Origin: Leishmania infantum JPCM5
Lineage: Eukaryota > Euglenozoa > Kinetoplastea > Trypanosomatida > Trypanosomatidae
Direction: 5' to 3'
DNA: 64,000 nt
Assembly (NCBI RefSeq): GCF_000002875.2
Contig: NC_009398.2
Coordinates: 377,001-441,000 of the forward strand
Shown here: positions 22,306-32,585 of the stretch, one piece after another
Layout: the number at the start of each line of letters is the position of its first letter
Position numbering within the stretch: position 1 is the first letter of the stretch
The notes under the pieces: generated by a model
Seen by the model: only the letters and a program-made list of their open reading frames with translations
What the model was told of the DNA's origin: nothing
The model's database searches: none
Position numbers and translations under genes: made by a program

Positions 22306-25300
22306 CTAGTATGTCGAGTACAGGCCCTTCGAATATCCTGGCGGCATCGGCGGTGGAGGGGGCGGCATTTGGTGGTGCATGGAAATATGCTCACCGACTG
22401 GTGAGCGCACCCTGTTCGCAATCATGGGATGACCACTGCCCATCGCGGCGCTGCCATGCGCGACGTATACCCCCGGTATGGAGTTCATCGTCATCATCGG
22501 CTGCGGCATTGTGGTTGACCAGCCATAGGGATAGTCCTGCAGGGCTCCGCCAGAGCCTGTGTGCGGGATGGTGAGACTTCCGAGGGACATGGAGGCCGGC
22601 TGCATCTGCGGCCACGCAGTGGGCGACTGGTGACGCGTGCGCGCCGCGTGCGGGAAGACGTAGCAGAACCACCACGTCTCGAGGTCGCGCGCCCAACGTA
22701 CCGCGCTCGGCACGTCCTTCACGGACTGCGGCAGCGCCGCCGGGGCAGCGCCAGTTGCCTGTGCCCCCGCGGTGTTGGGGGTAGGAAAGAGACGCAGCTC
22801 AGCCGGAATGTCGCACGCATCCATGTACTGCTCAATACGGGGACATCGAACATGCACCTCAGCGTTGCTGCCACTGCCGCTGCCGCTGCTGCCAAAGTAG
22901 GCAGGCGACGGCTTCGACATGAGCGACGGAGAAATAGAACCCATAGGCGAGCTGATGGGACCGGAGTCCAGGTGCTGCAGTGGGCAGGCAGACGGCAGCT
23001 TATCATCCGCGGCGTAGCTGCCGTCGCGGGCCTGACGTGCCTCCGCGCTCATTGCAGCTACCGCCGTGGCGGCATCAAAACTACTTGCGGTGGCGATGTC
23101 CACAAAATCGGCCTCGTCGGCGAGCAGGCGCGTGTACCACCGCAGCAGTACTGCGTAGTACCTGTCGAACGCGGAAGACGACGGCGCGTCGTTAACTGCA
23201 GCGCCTGAAGGATCGGGTTGTGTCGGCAACGCCGGTGGTGGTGGTGGCGGCGGCGGTGGCGGGAGATACTTCATAGACGTGGCCGGAGGCAGATCCTCCA
23301 GCGCCTTTGGTTTGCGGTTGCGACGCACGCGCTTCTTCTTCCTCTGCGCGGCATCTGGTGCAGTGAGAGAGCTGTCCTCGTCGTCGCCGCCACCCTTTCC
23401 ATCCTCGTCCGTGTCCTCGACGTCGTTCTCGCCCTGCGCTCGATACGCCGGTGCGCCGCTCAGTGGATGACTCTCCTTGGGCGTTTGCACAGCGCCACTC
23501 TTGCCATTTGTGGCAGCGGCAGGCATGAGCTGCACTGATGGCAACGGCCGGCATTGAGAAGCTCCAACCTCGGCCAGCGTGTGCGCCGGCACAGCTTTCG
23601 CTGACGACGCTTCGCCGTAGCTGTGCTGAGATGGGAGACGCACGTCGCTGTTGCCCTGAACTTTTTCACCGTCTGCCGAGCACGCGCCTGCATCGCTGCT
23701 GCTGTGCTGGCGTGAATAGAGCAGTGCCGCGGCCGTTCCACGAGAAGCAGGGGTGGATTGGGGTTCTGTGTCGCTCGGCAGGCCCGTCTGCGTCGAGTCC
23801 AGCGCATAGGCACACGCGTCCCGGTAGCGTGGTGGCGTTGCGAACGGGGATCGAGTGGCGCACCGCGGCCGTGCAGGACTCACCGCCGTATACGGGCGAT
23901 GGGGCGACGGGGCAGGGATGGTTGCTTGTTGATGCTGCAAGTTGTCTTCTGCCATGGATTCGGTAAGGCTGGAGCTGCTGTAGTCGTCGAGTGCCAGCTC
24001 CATCTCCACCAACGGCGCTGGCGAGACCGAAAACGCGATGGTGGGCAAAGGAGAGAACTGCCGCGTCGCGTCGCAGGCGGTTCTGCGGGTGCGGCTGGCG
24101 TCACCTACGCTGTTGCCGTGGATGGAAATGGTTGTCGATCCTGCTGCTGGCATGGCCGCCGCGTAGGACGGAGAAATATGGAGGGCGCGCTGCTGTGGCG
24201 GCGCTCGCTGCTGCTGCACTGCACTGTGGGGGGAATAACCCCGCACCCAGCCCTCGTAGGGTGTACCATTGCATGAAGGCAATGAGTGGGGTCCTTGCTG
24301 CTGCTGCTGCTGATGTGGGAGCACCGGGGAACGAGGCTCGAGGTAGGTGCGCTCAACTTGGTTTATCACAGTGGGCATGAGTCCCGGCGGTCGGTTCGTC
24401 ATGATGGCGTAGCCCTCCGAGGCGGTGAAAGGGGCGCCGCTGGGGTTTCGATTGCCTTCTCCCAGAGCGGCGGCGACCGGGGACGACTGCGGGTTGCTGT
24501 GGCGTGAGCCGTGCGCGTGCACCGGCACTACCTGCATCGGCAGCGCCGATGTCATCCACGGCTGCTGCGCTTCTCTAAGCCTTGTCTCATGCTGGTTCGG
24601 CTCCCGCGACAGCGACGACTCTAGTGGCTGGGCGTCATAGAACGACAGCAGATGCCTCTTGATCTCCACCGCGGTGCGGGGGCCCGCCTCGGCACTGCGG
24701 CCATGCACGACCGACTGTGGCTGCAGTAGCGTCGTCTCCGGCGTCATGCGCACCCCAATGTACGGGTTGTTGCTGTTCGCGCCGACGGTGACGTTGATGC
24801 TGCCGAGGCTCTGGTAAAGATTCGACGTCTCGGGCGTGGCGGTGCCTGCGCCGTAAAGGGCACTACTCTGATGGCGGGCGGAATGATGACGATGTGCGCC
24901 GTGCTGGGTGCCGCGGAACGACGACGCCGATGCGAGCAGCATGGCCAACGGTGCCGTGGCTGTTGCTGGTGAACTTCCACACGACTGCCCCACTGACGAC
25001 GGCTCAGAGCGGCCCAAGAAGGAACCTTCGCGTGAGAAGGACTCCACCGAGTGCTGAGGTGGAAAAACGGCTGCAAGCTGCTGCGGCTGTAGCAGAGTGG
25101 AGGCGTGGTACGTCATACCAGCAACTGGCCCTGCCAGTGCCCGGCCACGTCGCGAGGTGGATGGCGACAACGATCGGGCGTGACGACTGCGTATGATGCA
25201 ACGGCGCTCTTGCTCACCAGCGCCACAGCCGCTGTCAATGCTGAGATCTCTAGCACTCTCGTGCTCTGCAAGCGACATACTTGCTGGCAACTCGGGCATC

Positions 25301-25746
25301 AGGGGCGACCCCGCGGTGCTGGGAGAGGCGATGTATGGATTATGCCGGTATGAGCGACCATATGCTGATACCAGCGTCGGGGACGCGGTGCCAGCGCGCT
25401 CGGCAGAGCTGCGGGCACCGGAGGAGCAGCAGGAGTGGAACAGCGAGCTGCTTTCGCTGCGACTATGATGTGAGTTGTAGCAGTCACGTGAACCGATCGA
25501 CTCAGCGCGGGACGTCGGCGGGGTCAGGAGACGGCTGATGGCGCCACCGCGGGAGGTGGCGGCAAGCGCAGGGATGCCAGAATGCTCTTCATCATCTGTC
25601 GCTGGGAAGCGGTGCACACGCGCTGCCCCATCAGTGGAAGCAGTAGCTGCTGCGGGTATCGGGCCACCGCACTCCACTGAACAATCCCCCACGCCGCTGC
25701 CTTTGCCGCTCTTGAGTGTGAGCGCAGCAAAACGCTTGGCAGGCAT
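22306..25746 (-). CDS. Conserved-looking hypothetical protein with low-complexity body, 1146 aa
   Basis: I do not recognise the family. The N-terminal 800 residues are Ser/Ala/Pro/Gln-rich with poly-Q stretches. An acidic segment (ENDVEDTDEDGKGGGDDEDS) is followed by a basic one (KKKRVRRNRKPK) that could be a nuclear localisation signal, then a run of ten prolines. The only parts that look folded are in the last 300 residues: SAFDRYYAVLLRWYTRLLAD, CPRIEQYMDACDIPAELRLF and SAVRWARDLETWWFCYVFPH. These are rich in aromatic residues and may form a small helical domain. The C-terminus is MPPPPPPMPPGYSKGLYSTY. Such a layout suits a regulatory or RNA-associated protein, but no function is assigned. 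The open frame extends further 5' without an ATG, so the start is set at the first ATG, 25746. The stop is TAG at 22306. Confidence 0.75.
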   Translation of the reverse strand: MPAKRFAALTLKSGKGSGVGDCSVECGGPIPAAATASTDGAARVHRFPATDDEEHSGIPALAATSRGGAISRLLTPPTSRAESIGSRDCYNSHHSRSESSSLFHSCCSSGARSSAERAGTASPTLVSAYGRSYRHNPYIASPSTAGSPLMPELPASMSLAEHESARDLSIDSGCGAGEQERRCIIRSRHARSLSPSTSRRGRALAGPVAGMTYHASTLLQPQQLAAVFPPQHSVESFSREGSFLGRSEPSSVGQSCGSSPATATAPLAMLLASASSFRGTQHGAHRHHSARHQSSALYGAGTATPETSNLYQSLGSINVTVGANSNNPYIGVRMTPETTLLQPQSVVHGRSAEAGPRTAVEIKRHLLSFYDAQPLESSLSREPNQHETRLREAQQPWMTSALPMQVVPVHAHGSRHSNPQSSPVAAALGEGNRNPSGAPFTASEGYAIMTNRPPGLMPTVINQVERTYLEPRSPVLPHQQQQQQGPHSLPSCNGTPYEGWVRGYSPHSAVQQQRAPPQQRALHISPSYAAAMPAAGSTTISIHGNSVGDASRTRRTACDATRQFSPLPTIAFSVSPAPLVEMELALDDYSSSSLTESMAEDNLQHQQATIPAPSPHRPYTAVSPARPRCATRSPFATPPRYRDACAYALDSTQTGLPSDTEPQSTPASRGTAAALLYSRQHSSSDAGACSADGEKVQGNSDVRLPSQHSYGEASSAKAVPAHTLAEVGASQCRPLPSVQLMPAAATNGKSGAVQTPKESHPLSGAPAYRAQGENDVEDTDEDGKGGGDDEDSSLTAPDAAQRKKKRVRRNRKPKALEDLPPATSMKYLPPPPPPPPPPALPTQPDPSGAAVNDAPSSSAFDRYYAVLLRWYTRLLADEADFVDIATASSFDAATAVAAMSAEARQARDGSYAADDKLPSACPLQHLDSGPISSPMGSISPSLMSKPSPAYFGSSGSGSGSNAEVHVRCPRIEQYMDACDIPAELRLFPTPNTAGAQATGAAPAALPQSVKDVPSAVRWARDLETWWFCYVFPHAARTRHQSPTAWPQMQPASMSLGSLTIPHTGSGGALQDYPYGWSTTMPQPMMTMNSIPGVYVAHGSAAMGSGHPMIANRVRSPVGEHISMHHQMPPPPPPMPPGYSKGLYSTY

Positions 25747-27467
25747 CCAGCACGGCAGAGAAGGGTGTGTAGAGTGGAGAAGAGCCAAAGAGCGTTGCGC
25801 TTCCCACTCGGCCTTGTAGAGCGTTGCCCAGCACGCAGGAAAGGAGGGTCACGCGGTAGGAACGTGACAAGGCGTGCGTGTGTGTGCGAGTCTGCGATGC
25901 GTGTACTCTCGCCCCAATCGCCGAGATGGGCGTCGCAGCAAACGCAGATGTGCTGTGCAACGAGTAAAGGAGAAGGCGAAGGGGGTGAAGGGAGGGAGCA
26001 GGTGTGAGTCTTCTGGCGCGCAGGTCGACGAGCGCACCACCTGCGAGAAGGAGGAGAGAGAGAGAGACAGCGAGGCGGATGCAAAATGCAAAAGGAAGCG
26101 GCAGCGAATCAAAGACACACGAGAAACGCCTTGTCTTGCGCGGGGAGCAATGGAAGGAAGAGGTCGCGAGGCGGAGCAGGAAGCGACCAGAGGAAGCGAG
26201 GCGGGGCGGGGCAACAAGGGTAGCGCGAGAATAGCGAGCGAGGGATCGCGTAGAGGTGCGTGTGCGTGTGTGGAAAAGGGAATTGTAACGAGAACGAATA
26301 AAGGGATAGGAAGAGAGAAAAGGAGAGAAGGAGGGGGATGTGGACGGTGCGTGTGTGTGTGTGTGACAAGAAGCTGCGCCTTGCATGCGGCTCAGAGTTG
26401 ATTTTCCTTCCTTGCTGGCGTGCAGTCTTCTCCCGGCCGGCCGCCACGAATGGGCTCCTGTGTCGCGCCGCTTCACAGGACAGACTCTGGCAACCCTGCG
26501 CGTGCATTTTGATGAGTTTGCGTGTGTGTATGGTGTGGGGGAAGGGGCGAAGCCCAGGCGTGATGGCGAGGAGTCAGTGTGCGAGCAACACACCGAAGCG
26601 AAGAAGGAAATAGTAAGGGAAGAGAGGGATGTGGAGGATACACATGCGCATCACTCTGCGTGTGTGCGCGGGAAGGGGGGGGGGGTACACGCCACTCTTT
26701 GACGCCTGCGAAAATCGATGCACGGGGAGGATGGTGGATGCGCAAGAAGGGAGGAAAGCATCCGCTTAGGAGAGACACCAGCAGCGACTGTGGCGGTGGT
26801 GTCGTTTCGTACGTCAGCAGATCTGTCTGCTCTGCCGCGACGCTGATATCTTCGCTTGTGCATGTGTGTGTGTGTGTGTGATAACCGTACACGGAATGCG
26901 ACGGCAAGTGAGAGAGAGAAAGCGAAAAGGAGCCAACCAAAACCAAGCCCCAGTACACGCACACACGTGTGCGTATATATAGATAGACATAGATACCCTG
27001 AGCGGCGCTATCTCTGGAGGAGTGGGGGGGGGGGCACCGGCACCGCCACGCGCTGAAGGACACTGGCAGCATCCACTTGCGCATACAGACACACAGGTCT
27101 ATTACTACGCACACGCACGCGCAGAAAGAAGAAAGAGAACGAGAAGCACGCTGAGGCGCAATCACAATAGCAATACGAGCGAAGGAGAGACTCGAGAAGG
27201 GCGAGGAGGAGGACGGCACGCATCACTTGATGCACGCGTGACACGCCAGGACTGCGCAAGACAGCAATGCGGGAGGTGGCGGAGCGGACATCCTTAGCAC
27301 CGGCGAGAGTAACAAAGACACAACTTTACAGTCCAGACTCCCCACCCATTCAAGCACCACCAACACATCCGCCCCGCACTCAGGGCCTGGCAGCTCTGTG
27401 ATCCCTCCCTCGCCACCACGGCCCGGCATACACTCCTCTCCGCGTTGGCGATTGCTGTCCCTTCTCG
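25747..27467. other. Intergenic spacer, no gene seen
   Basis: This 1.7 kb spacer lies between the uL16m gene and the 1146-aa hypothetical gene. It is mostly purine-rich on the plus strand, with TG runs (26345-26365, 26866-26880) and G runs near 26676 and 27023. Pyrimidine-rich minus-strand tracts just upstream of 25746 would serve the hypothetical gene. No supported gene. Confidence 0.55.
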
Positions 27468-27974
27468 TTACTTGAAGACGTGGTACTCATCCACGCGACC
27501 GCGCGGCACTACTGCCGTCTGAAGCGGAATGAAGGACCGCCCTGCTAAGAAGATGCCCTCCGCCTCCGCCTGGTTGAGCCGCCGCGAGGACAGCGCCGTA
27601 ATCTCGAACAGCGGCACGCCGGTGGTGAACTTGTAGGCGAAGTGGTGGATGTTGCTCTTGCCAGCACCCATGCGCGACTCGGGACTCTTTTGGACGACGG
27701 GAAACTCCTCATAGTCGGTGTGCATGGTGAGGGCGAAGGAGCCACGCGGCATGCGGCGCAGGATCGCTAGGCGGGCGTTCTCCAGCTGCGACTGAGTCAC
27801 CATACCAAAGTCTGTCGTGATGAGCGCAAACAAGCCTTTTATGAGGGCAACTTCGTTGTTGATGAAGCGAGGGTCGCCGTACTTGCGATACTGGCGAATG
27901 GGCCGTCCGGTCTTGGGGTGCACATAGTGGTACGCCCGCAGCAGCGAGCTGGGCCGCAGAGCAGACGACTGCAT
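27468..27974 (-). CDS. Mitochondrial ribosomal protein uL16m
   Basis: A 168-aa protein of the large mitoribosomal subunit; uL16 lies near the peptidyl-transferase centre and tRNA sites. The uL16 core is seen in IKGLFALITTDFGMVTQSQL, NARLAILRRMPRGSFALTMH and the signature RMGAGKSNIHHFAYKFTTG followed by VPLFEI. Bacterial L16 has the equivalent R-M-G-x-G-K and L-F-E-[IV] patterns. Length is similar to bacterial L16 (136 aa) plus a short N-terminal presequence (MQSSALRPSSLLRAYHYVHP) suited to mitochondrial import. The start is the first ATG after the pyrimidine-rich tract and gatag acceptor near 28001; the longer upstream frame lacks another in-frame ATG near the gene. The stop is TTA/TAA at 27468. 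It follows RET1 in the transcription unit. Confidence 0.85.
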   Translation of the reverse strand: MQSSALRPSSLLRAYHYVHPKTGRPIRQYRKYGDPRFINNEVALIKGLFALITTDFGMVTQSQLENARLAILRRMPRGSFALTMHTDYEEFPVVQKSPESRMGAGKSNIHHFAYKFTTGVPLFEITALSSRRLNQAEAEGIFLAGRSFIPLQTAVVPRGRVDEYHVFK

Positions 27975-29240
27975 CGGTGTGCGCACACGCAGGCCTGCTG
28001 CTATCGGGGAAGATGAGACGGCTGGGGTAAGGAGCTGCAAGTGGAAGAAAGGCAGCGGCCAAGCTGGCTGGCCGGGGCAAGCCAAAAAAAAAAACGAAGG
28101 GGCGCAAATACGCGCGCGCGCGCACGCCAAGGCGTGCCCGCACGTTCGCCCAAGGGAACAAAAAGAGACGGTCGGCCAACAGGCAGAGGTGAAGGCGCGC
28201 ACGCAGACACAGGAAAGGGAGCGGGCGGGGCAGAGAAGTGTGGCGAAGAGGGGGACCGTGCAGCCCCAGTAGCTTCCAGGCACGCAAAGTTTGTTGCTGC
28301 ACACACGAGCGCGCGCGTGCCCAAGCGTGTGATGGGGCAAGAGCCTGGCCGGGCATCAGCGTGCACGACAGCCGGAAGGGATAAGGAGGACAGGGCGAGC
28401 AAGGGAGGGGGAGGGGGCGGCCGAAAACTTGAAGGCGCTTGCAGCAGCCGTGGGCCACCGGTCCTGTGCGCTGTTCTCAGCAGCGGCAGCGGCATTCATG
28501 AACCGCTCACGCCCCGTCCGCTTTACGGTTGGAGCGAAAGAGACAGCTTCAGTCGAACCACCCAGGCAGTTTCTCTTCCACCGCAAGCGAAACGATAAGG
28601 AGGTCCAGGGACGGAGACAGAGAGAAGAAGCGTTAGCGAGCAACGTCTACCGCTTCCGGGATCTACTCTCATCGTCATGCACAGGGTAGCAAAGCCTCTA
28701 TGCAAGCGCTTCTTCCCTTTTTCTTCGTGGGAGGGGGGGCTGTTGTTGTTTCGCCTCCTTCTGTTGGTCTTGCTCATTACAGATATGCAGGCAATGTATG
28801 TTCGTGTCACGTACGTGTGGCCTTCTTCGGCAGTGGGCCCCCCCCACCCCAATACCCCTCAGCACACGCTTGCAGAGAGGGTGGTGGCGGTGGTGTGGGG
28901 GAGGCGGACGACGACGGAGACACAAGCTACAGGAACAGCGCGAGGCGGCAACGCAGACCGCGAATCGGCTGTCGCATAGCTGCATCCCTCGTTTCTTCAG
29001 ACCGCAGCATTATGGCTGAAGGCATTCAACAGCACGCTAGGAACACCTTCGGCTTGCATTTCGATAAAGGAGTACGGCAGGCAGAGACCTACACAGCGAC
29101 CAGAGACGACGCCTCCCTGTGCCGGAAGAGGGCGATTCAGAGAGACGGAGAGGCAGCGGCGGCGAGCAAACGAAAGAGGAAACGAATAGAAATCTCACAC
29201 ACGCAAACCCACTCTTTCAATGGCCTGCACGCGCGCGCTA
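27975..29240. other. Intergenic spacer between RET1 and uL16m
   Basis: This 1.27 kb spacer should hold the RET1 3' UTR and the uL16m acceptor (minus-strand tract about 28000-28045). Open frames in it have no in-frame ATG and are GC-rich low complexity. No gene is seen. Confidence 0.55.
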
Positions 29241-32200
29241 TCAGCGAAACAGCATGCGCAGTGCTCGACGGCCAGCCGACACACTTGCTGTCTCAGCCAC
29301 TACGTGTCGCCGCAGTTGCGTTCGCGTCTGGTGCATCGCCCCCGCCGATTTCTCTGGCACCGCAGAGATGTGTCGCGGCGCACCGGGAGGTAGAGAAGGG
29401 CTGGCACCTCCCTGTCCGGATGCTCCGGATGCAAGTGGGTCCTCGCTCTGCGGCGGCGTGCTTGGGCTGTGTAGGCGGTCGGTCCACCACGCTGACAATG
29501 CCGCCCACGGCTTCGTCCATGCGACCCAGCTGGGGGTCAGGCAAGAATACCCCTTCGTCATGGCCAGCAGCAGGTCCTCTGGTAGGCGGCGTGCGGGTAA
29601 GGCGCCGAGAAACGCCTGATTCATCTGTGTAACCTCTGCACTGGAGATCGGGGCGTGCTCAGTTAAAGATGGTGCTCGCTTACCCTCCGCAGCAGCGGCG
29701 GCGGCCTCCTCGGCAGTGAACGTCGGCTCGGGTGTGCTTGCCAGCACCACCCCCGGCGGTGCCTTGGAGGCCAAGCGCCGCACGCCGACCTCCCGCCGAG
29801 GCAGCACGTACTCTCTGGCGTGCAGCTTCAGCCCGAGCCGGTGCAGTAACTGATGCTTGTTCCACACCTGTGTCGCCAGCTTCCACTCGGTCGGCGCCTG
29901 CACCAGAAAGGCGGCCTCGAGGCCGCTGAGCGGAACACCGGGGAACTCGGCACCGGCAGTGACAGTGGCAGAATGTCGCCTGCGCGCCATGGCGAGTTCG
30001 CGGGTCGAGACTGCCATAAGCTTGTATAGCACGCGCACCGGCAGCTCCGTGGGTTCGGCAGAGGTCTTGGCTGCCGCCGTTGCAGGCTCAGCGGCACCAC
30101 TAACCGTAGAACCGTTGCTGTCGGTGCTGCCGGCCGAGTTCGCGCTAGCCGCGAACACACAGCAGTGCTGCAGATCATCTTTGAGCAGCGACAGCAGGCC
30201 GCGGTAGAGCTCTGTCTGGACGCGCAGCGTCTTGGTGACGCCCATGTGCCGCCCAAGGTTGAGGTTTTCCTCGTACGGATCTTCAATGCAGAAGGAGTAG
30301 CGTGTCGTCGTGCGGCTACGGCGGGCTGACATGCTCGCGTTGCTGGCAATCATCCCTTCGTGCCCTGCTGATGATCTTGTCTGAGAGGCAGCCGGAGCGG
30401 CCCCACCGTGTAAATCGCCGTGTTGCCCCTCCGCACCGGCGAGGTTGTGCTGATGCTGCCAGCCAGTGACGCTAAAGTGCGGCACAGGGCCGCTCGCCTG
30501 CGCCACGTCCTCCACGTCCCAGCCAAGCGCGGCCTTCGTCGTCACTCCTGGGCGGTTCAGCGAGACGACGTGATTGGCCCAGTCGAACTCGAAAGCGTAA
30601 TAGTAGAAGAAGCCGAGCAGCAACTCACCTGCCTGCGCCTCCATGGCGGCACGCTCCTCAGGCGTCCACGCCGGGTCGACCATGGCCGCGTACTGTGGGT
30701 CGGCGTCGACGTTGCGCCGCAGCGACGCAGGGATGTCGCGCGCCGGGCACACGTATGGAATGACGCCGCGATGCACGAGGTAGTAGATCCACATAATGTT
30801 GATGGCATAGCTTGTCAGATATCCGTTGACCGAGTTGTTGACGCCGCTCGTCTTGGACCAGTCCTTCAGTACCAGAGCACCGGGTCGCGCGCATGGGTGG
30901 CTGAGCAGGTAGCGCCGCAGCAGGTGCGAGTTGCGGATGCCGAATGCGCGGAAACTGAGGTCAAAATCCATACCGTACAGCTCAGGCCGGCACTCCTCGT
31001 GCAGCGGCTGCACCCGTGCTCGCATGCCAGCCGACGTAAAGTGCAGCGGGCACGTTGAGGCCTTGACGGCGTTCGTTGTCGTATCAAACGTCATGCAGCA
31101 CATGTCGCGCGTGCGGTTCCACCACACCTGCTGAACAGCTGCCGACCCCACAGCCAGCCGAATGCTCGCCTCAAGGATGGCGCTGTCGGGCGGCCCTGCC
31201 GGCAAGTTGAGCGAGTAACGCACGCTGCGCGCAATGATGAGCTCCGCCTCGAGCTGTGTGTGGCCCCTCTCAGCTGGCGCCTCTTGCGCACTCGACGGTG
31301 ACGAAGACGCGAGCGACTCTGCCGTCGACAGATCTACTGCCGCCGCGGATTGCCGCGCCTCTTCATGCAGGCGGTGCCGCTGTTCATCGGTCAGTCGGAT
31401 CGGCAGCGAAGCGTGGTGCTTAATGATCGGCACTCGTGCGTGGCTGATCGGCTCCAGGTTGATGAAGGAGAAGCCGGCGCGGCGCAGCAGCTCTGTGATG
31501 CTGCGCACCGCGTTCTTCTCTGAAGGCGGCCACGTCCCCGCCTCCAACTCCTCGACGTCCACGACGGTAAAGTCGATGTCAGAGATGCCGTCCCACACAC
31601 CAAATGCGACGGAGCTGCCAAAGATGAACACCTTCGCCCGCGGGTGCCAGCGCTGCACGACTAGTTCCAGCTGCGCCCTTGCCCGGTGAGCTTCGGCCAT
31701 CTTCTCCGCCCCCGCATCGCGCTGCACGGCAACGGCGAAGATCCTCTCACCCCATTGCTGGACGACAGACGCCTTCCGCTGCAGAACTTCACCCCACACT
31801 GGCACCAGCTTTTCTGCGACGCTGCGCAGACGGGTGTAGTCGGCCAACGCGTCGCCATGCTGCTCGAGCGCGTGCTGCTCGAGGGCCTCGTAAGAGGTGG
31901 AGACGTAGTGCAAACACATGTCACACGTAAAGAGACGCGGCGGGATGTGTTGGGACGCAGCCGAGCATGAGGCGGCAGGCAGCAGAGGGTCAGGGCCACC
32001 GCCGCTGAGAGGAGAGTCGCCATCAGACCTCATAACGTGTCCTGCAGCTGCCGCGCTAGTTGCGCCCGTGCTCCCGTCGCTGTTGCCTTCCTGGTCCTTT
32101 ATCATGTCATCTATCACCACGTCACCGTCCGATTCTAGCGCAGCCGTGCCCTCCAAAGACGGCGACGCTGATGCCACGGGCGGTGATGGAACCTTAAAAG

Positions 32201-32585
32201 CGATGTCCGGCGTGGCAGACGTAACAGAACCACCGCCAGACGTGGCCAGCACATTCGAATCGCTCTCTGAAATGCCACTGCTGCTGCCATGATGCACCGA
32301 GTCGCTGATCACATTCTCATGCTCCTCCTGCTGCGGCTGCTGAGGCGGCTCAGGCAACGATAACGACGCTTCTGCTGCGCCAACACAGCCGCGACGGCGG
32401 CGGATCAGGCGGCGCCGCGGTGGAGTCGCAGTTGCCGGAGATGGCACGGCCGAATCCAAGAGAACCGGGCTGCTAGCATTCGTGGTGCTAGTCTGCGCCG
32501 ATGAGCTAGTGCGACCACCACTGCTGCCGGAGGCGTCGGTACCATCTTTGGTGCCTTGATTGAACAACAGAGAGTACTTGCTCAT
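29241..32585 (-). CDS. RET1: RNA editing 3' terminal uridylyltransferase 1
   Basis: A 1114-aa mitochondrial TUTase that adds U tails to guide RNAs, mRNAs and rRNAs in kinetoplastids. After a low-complexity acidic/Ser-rich N-terminus there is a C2H2 zinc finger (Cys221, Cys224, His238, His243), a known RET1 feature needed for activity. The nucleotidyltransferase signature FGSSVAFGVWDGISDIDF follows, with metal-binding Asp336 and Asp338. A third acidic strand, GMDFDLSFRAFG, has Asp542. The PAP-associated region contains LVLKDWSKTSGVNNSVNGYL and SYAINIMWIYYLVHRGVIPY. The size compares with about 975 aa in T. brucei. The N-terminus MSKYSLLFNQGTKDG is not a classic presequence. The start is a true ATG with an upstream CAG after a pyrimidine stretch; the stop is TGA at 29241. 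The uL16m gene lies downstream. Confidence 0.92.
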   Translation of the reverse strand: MSKYSLLFNQGTKDGTDASGSSGGRTSSSAQTSTTNASSPVLLDSAVPSPATATPPRRRLIRRRRGCVGAAEASLSLPEPPQQPQQEEHENVISDSVHHGSSSGISESDSNVLATSGGGSVTSATPDIAFKVPSPPVASASPSLEGTAALESDGDVVIDDMIKDQEGNSDGSTGATSAAAAGHVMRSDGDSPLSGGGPDPLLPAASCSAASQHIPPRLFTCDMCLHYVSTSYEALEQHALEQHGDALADYTRLRSVAEKLVPVWGEVLQRKASVVQQWGERIFAVAVQRDAGAEKMAEAHRARAQLELVVQRWHPRAKVFIFGSSVAFGVWDGISDIDFTVVDVEELEAGTWPPSEKNAVRSITELLRRAGFSFINLEPISHARVPIIKHHASLPIRLTDEQRHRLHEEARQSAAAVDLSTAESLASSSPSSAQEAPAERGHTQLEAELIIARSVRYSLNLPAGPPDSAILEASIRLAVGSAAVQQVWWNRTRDMCCMTFDTTTNAVKASTCPLHFTSAGMRARVQPLHEECRPELYGMDFDLSFRAFGIRNSHLLRRYLLSHPCARPGALVLKDWSKTSGVNNSVNGYLTSYAINIMWIYYLVHRGVIPYVCPARDIPASLRRNVDADPQYAAMVDPAWTPEERAAMEAQAGELLLGFFYYYAFEFDWANHVVSLNRPGVTTKAALGWDVEDVAQASGPVPHFSVTGWQHQHNLAGAEGQHGDLHGGAAPAASQTRSSAGHEGMIASNASMSARRSRTTTRYSFCIEDPYEENLNLGRHMGVTKTLRVQTELYRGLLSLLKDDLQHCCVFAASANSAGSTDSNGSTVSGAAEPATAAAKTSAEPTELPVRVLYKLMAVSTRELAMARRRHSATVTAGAEFPGVPLSGLEAAFLVQAPTEWKLATQVWNKHQLLHRLGLKLHAREYVLPRREVGVRRLASKAPPGVVLASTPEPTFTAEEAAAAAAEGKRAPSLTEHAPISSAEVTQMNQAFLGALPARRLPEDLLLAMTKGYSCLTPSWVAWTKPWAALSAWWTDRLHSPSTPPQSEDPLASGASGQGGASPSLPPGAPRHISAVPEKSAGAMHQTRTQLRRHVVAETASVSAGRRALRMLFR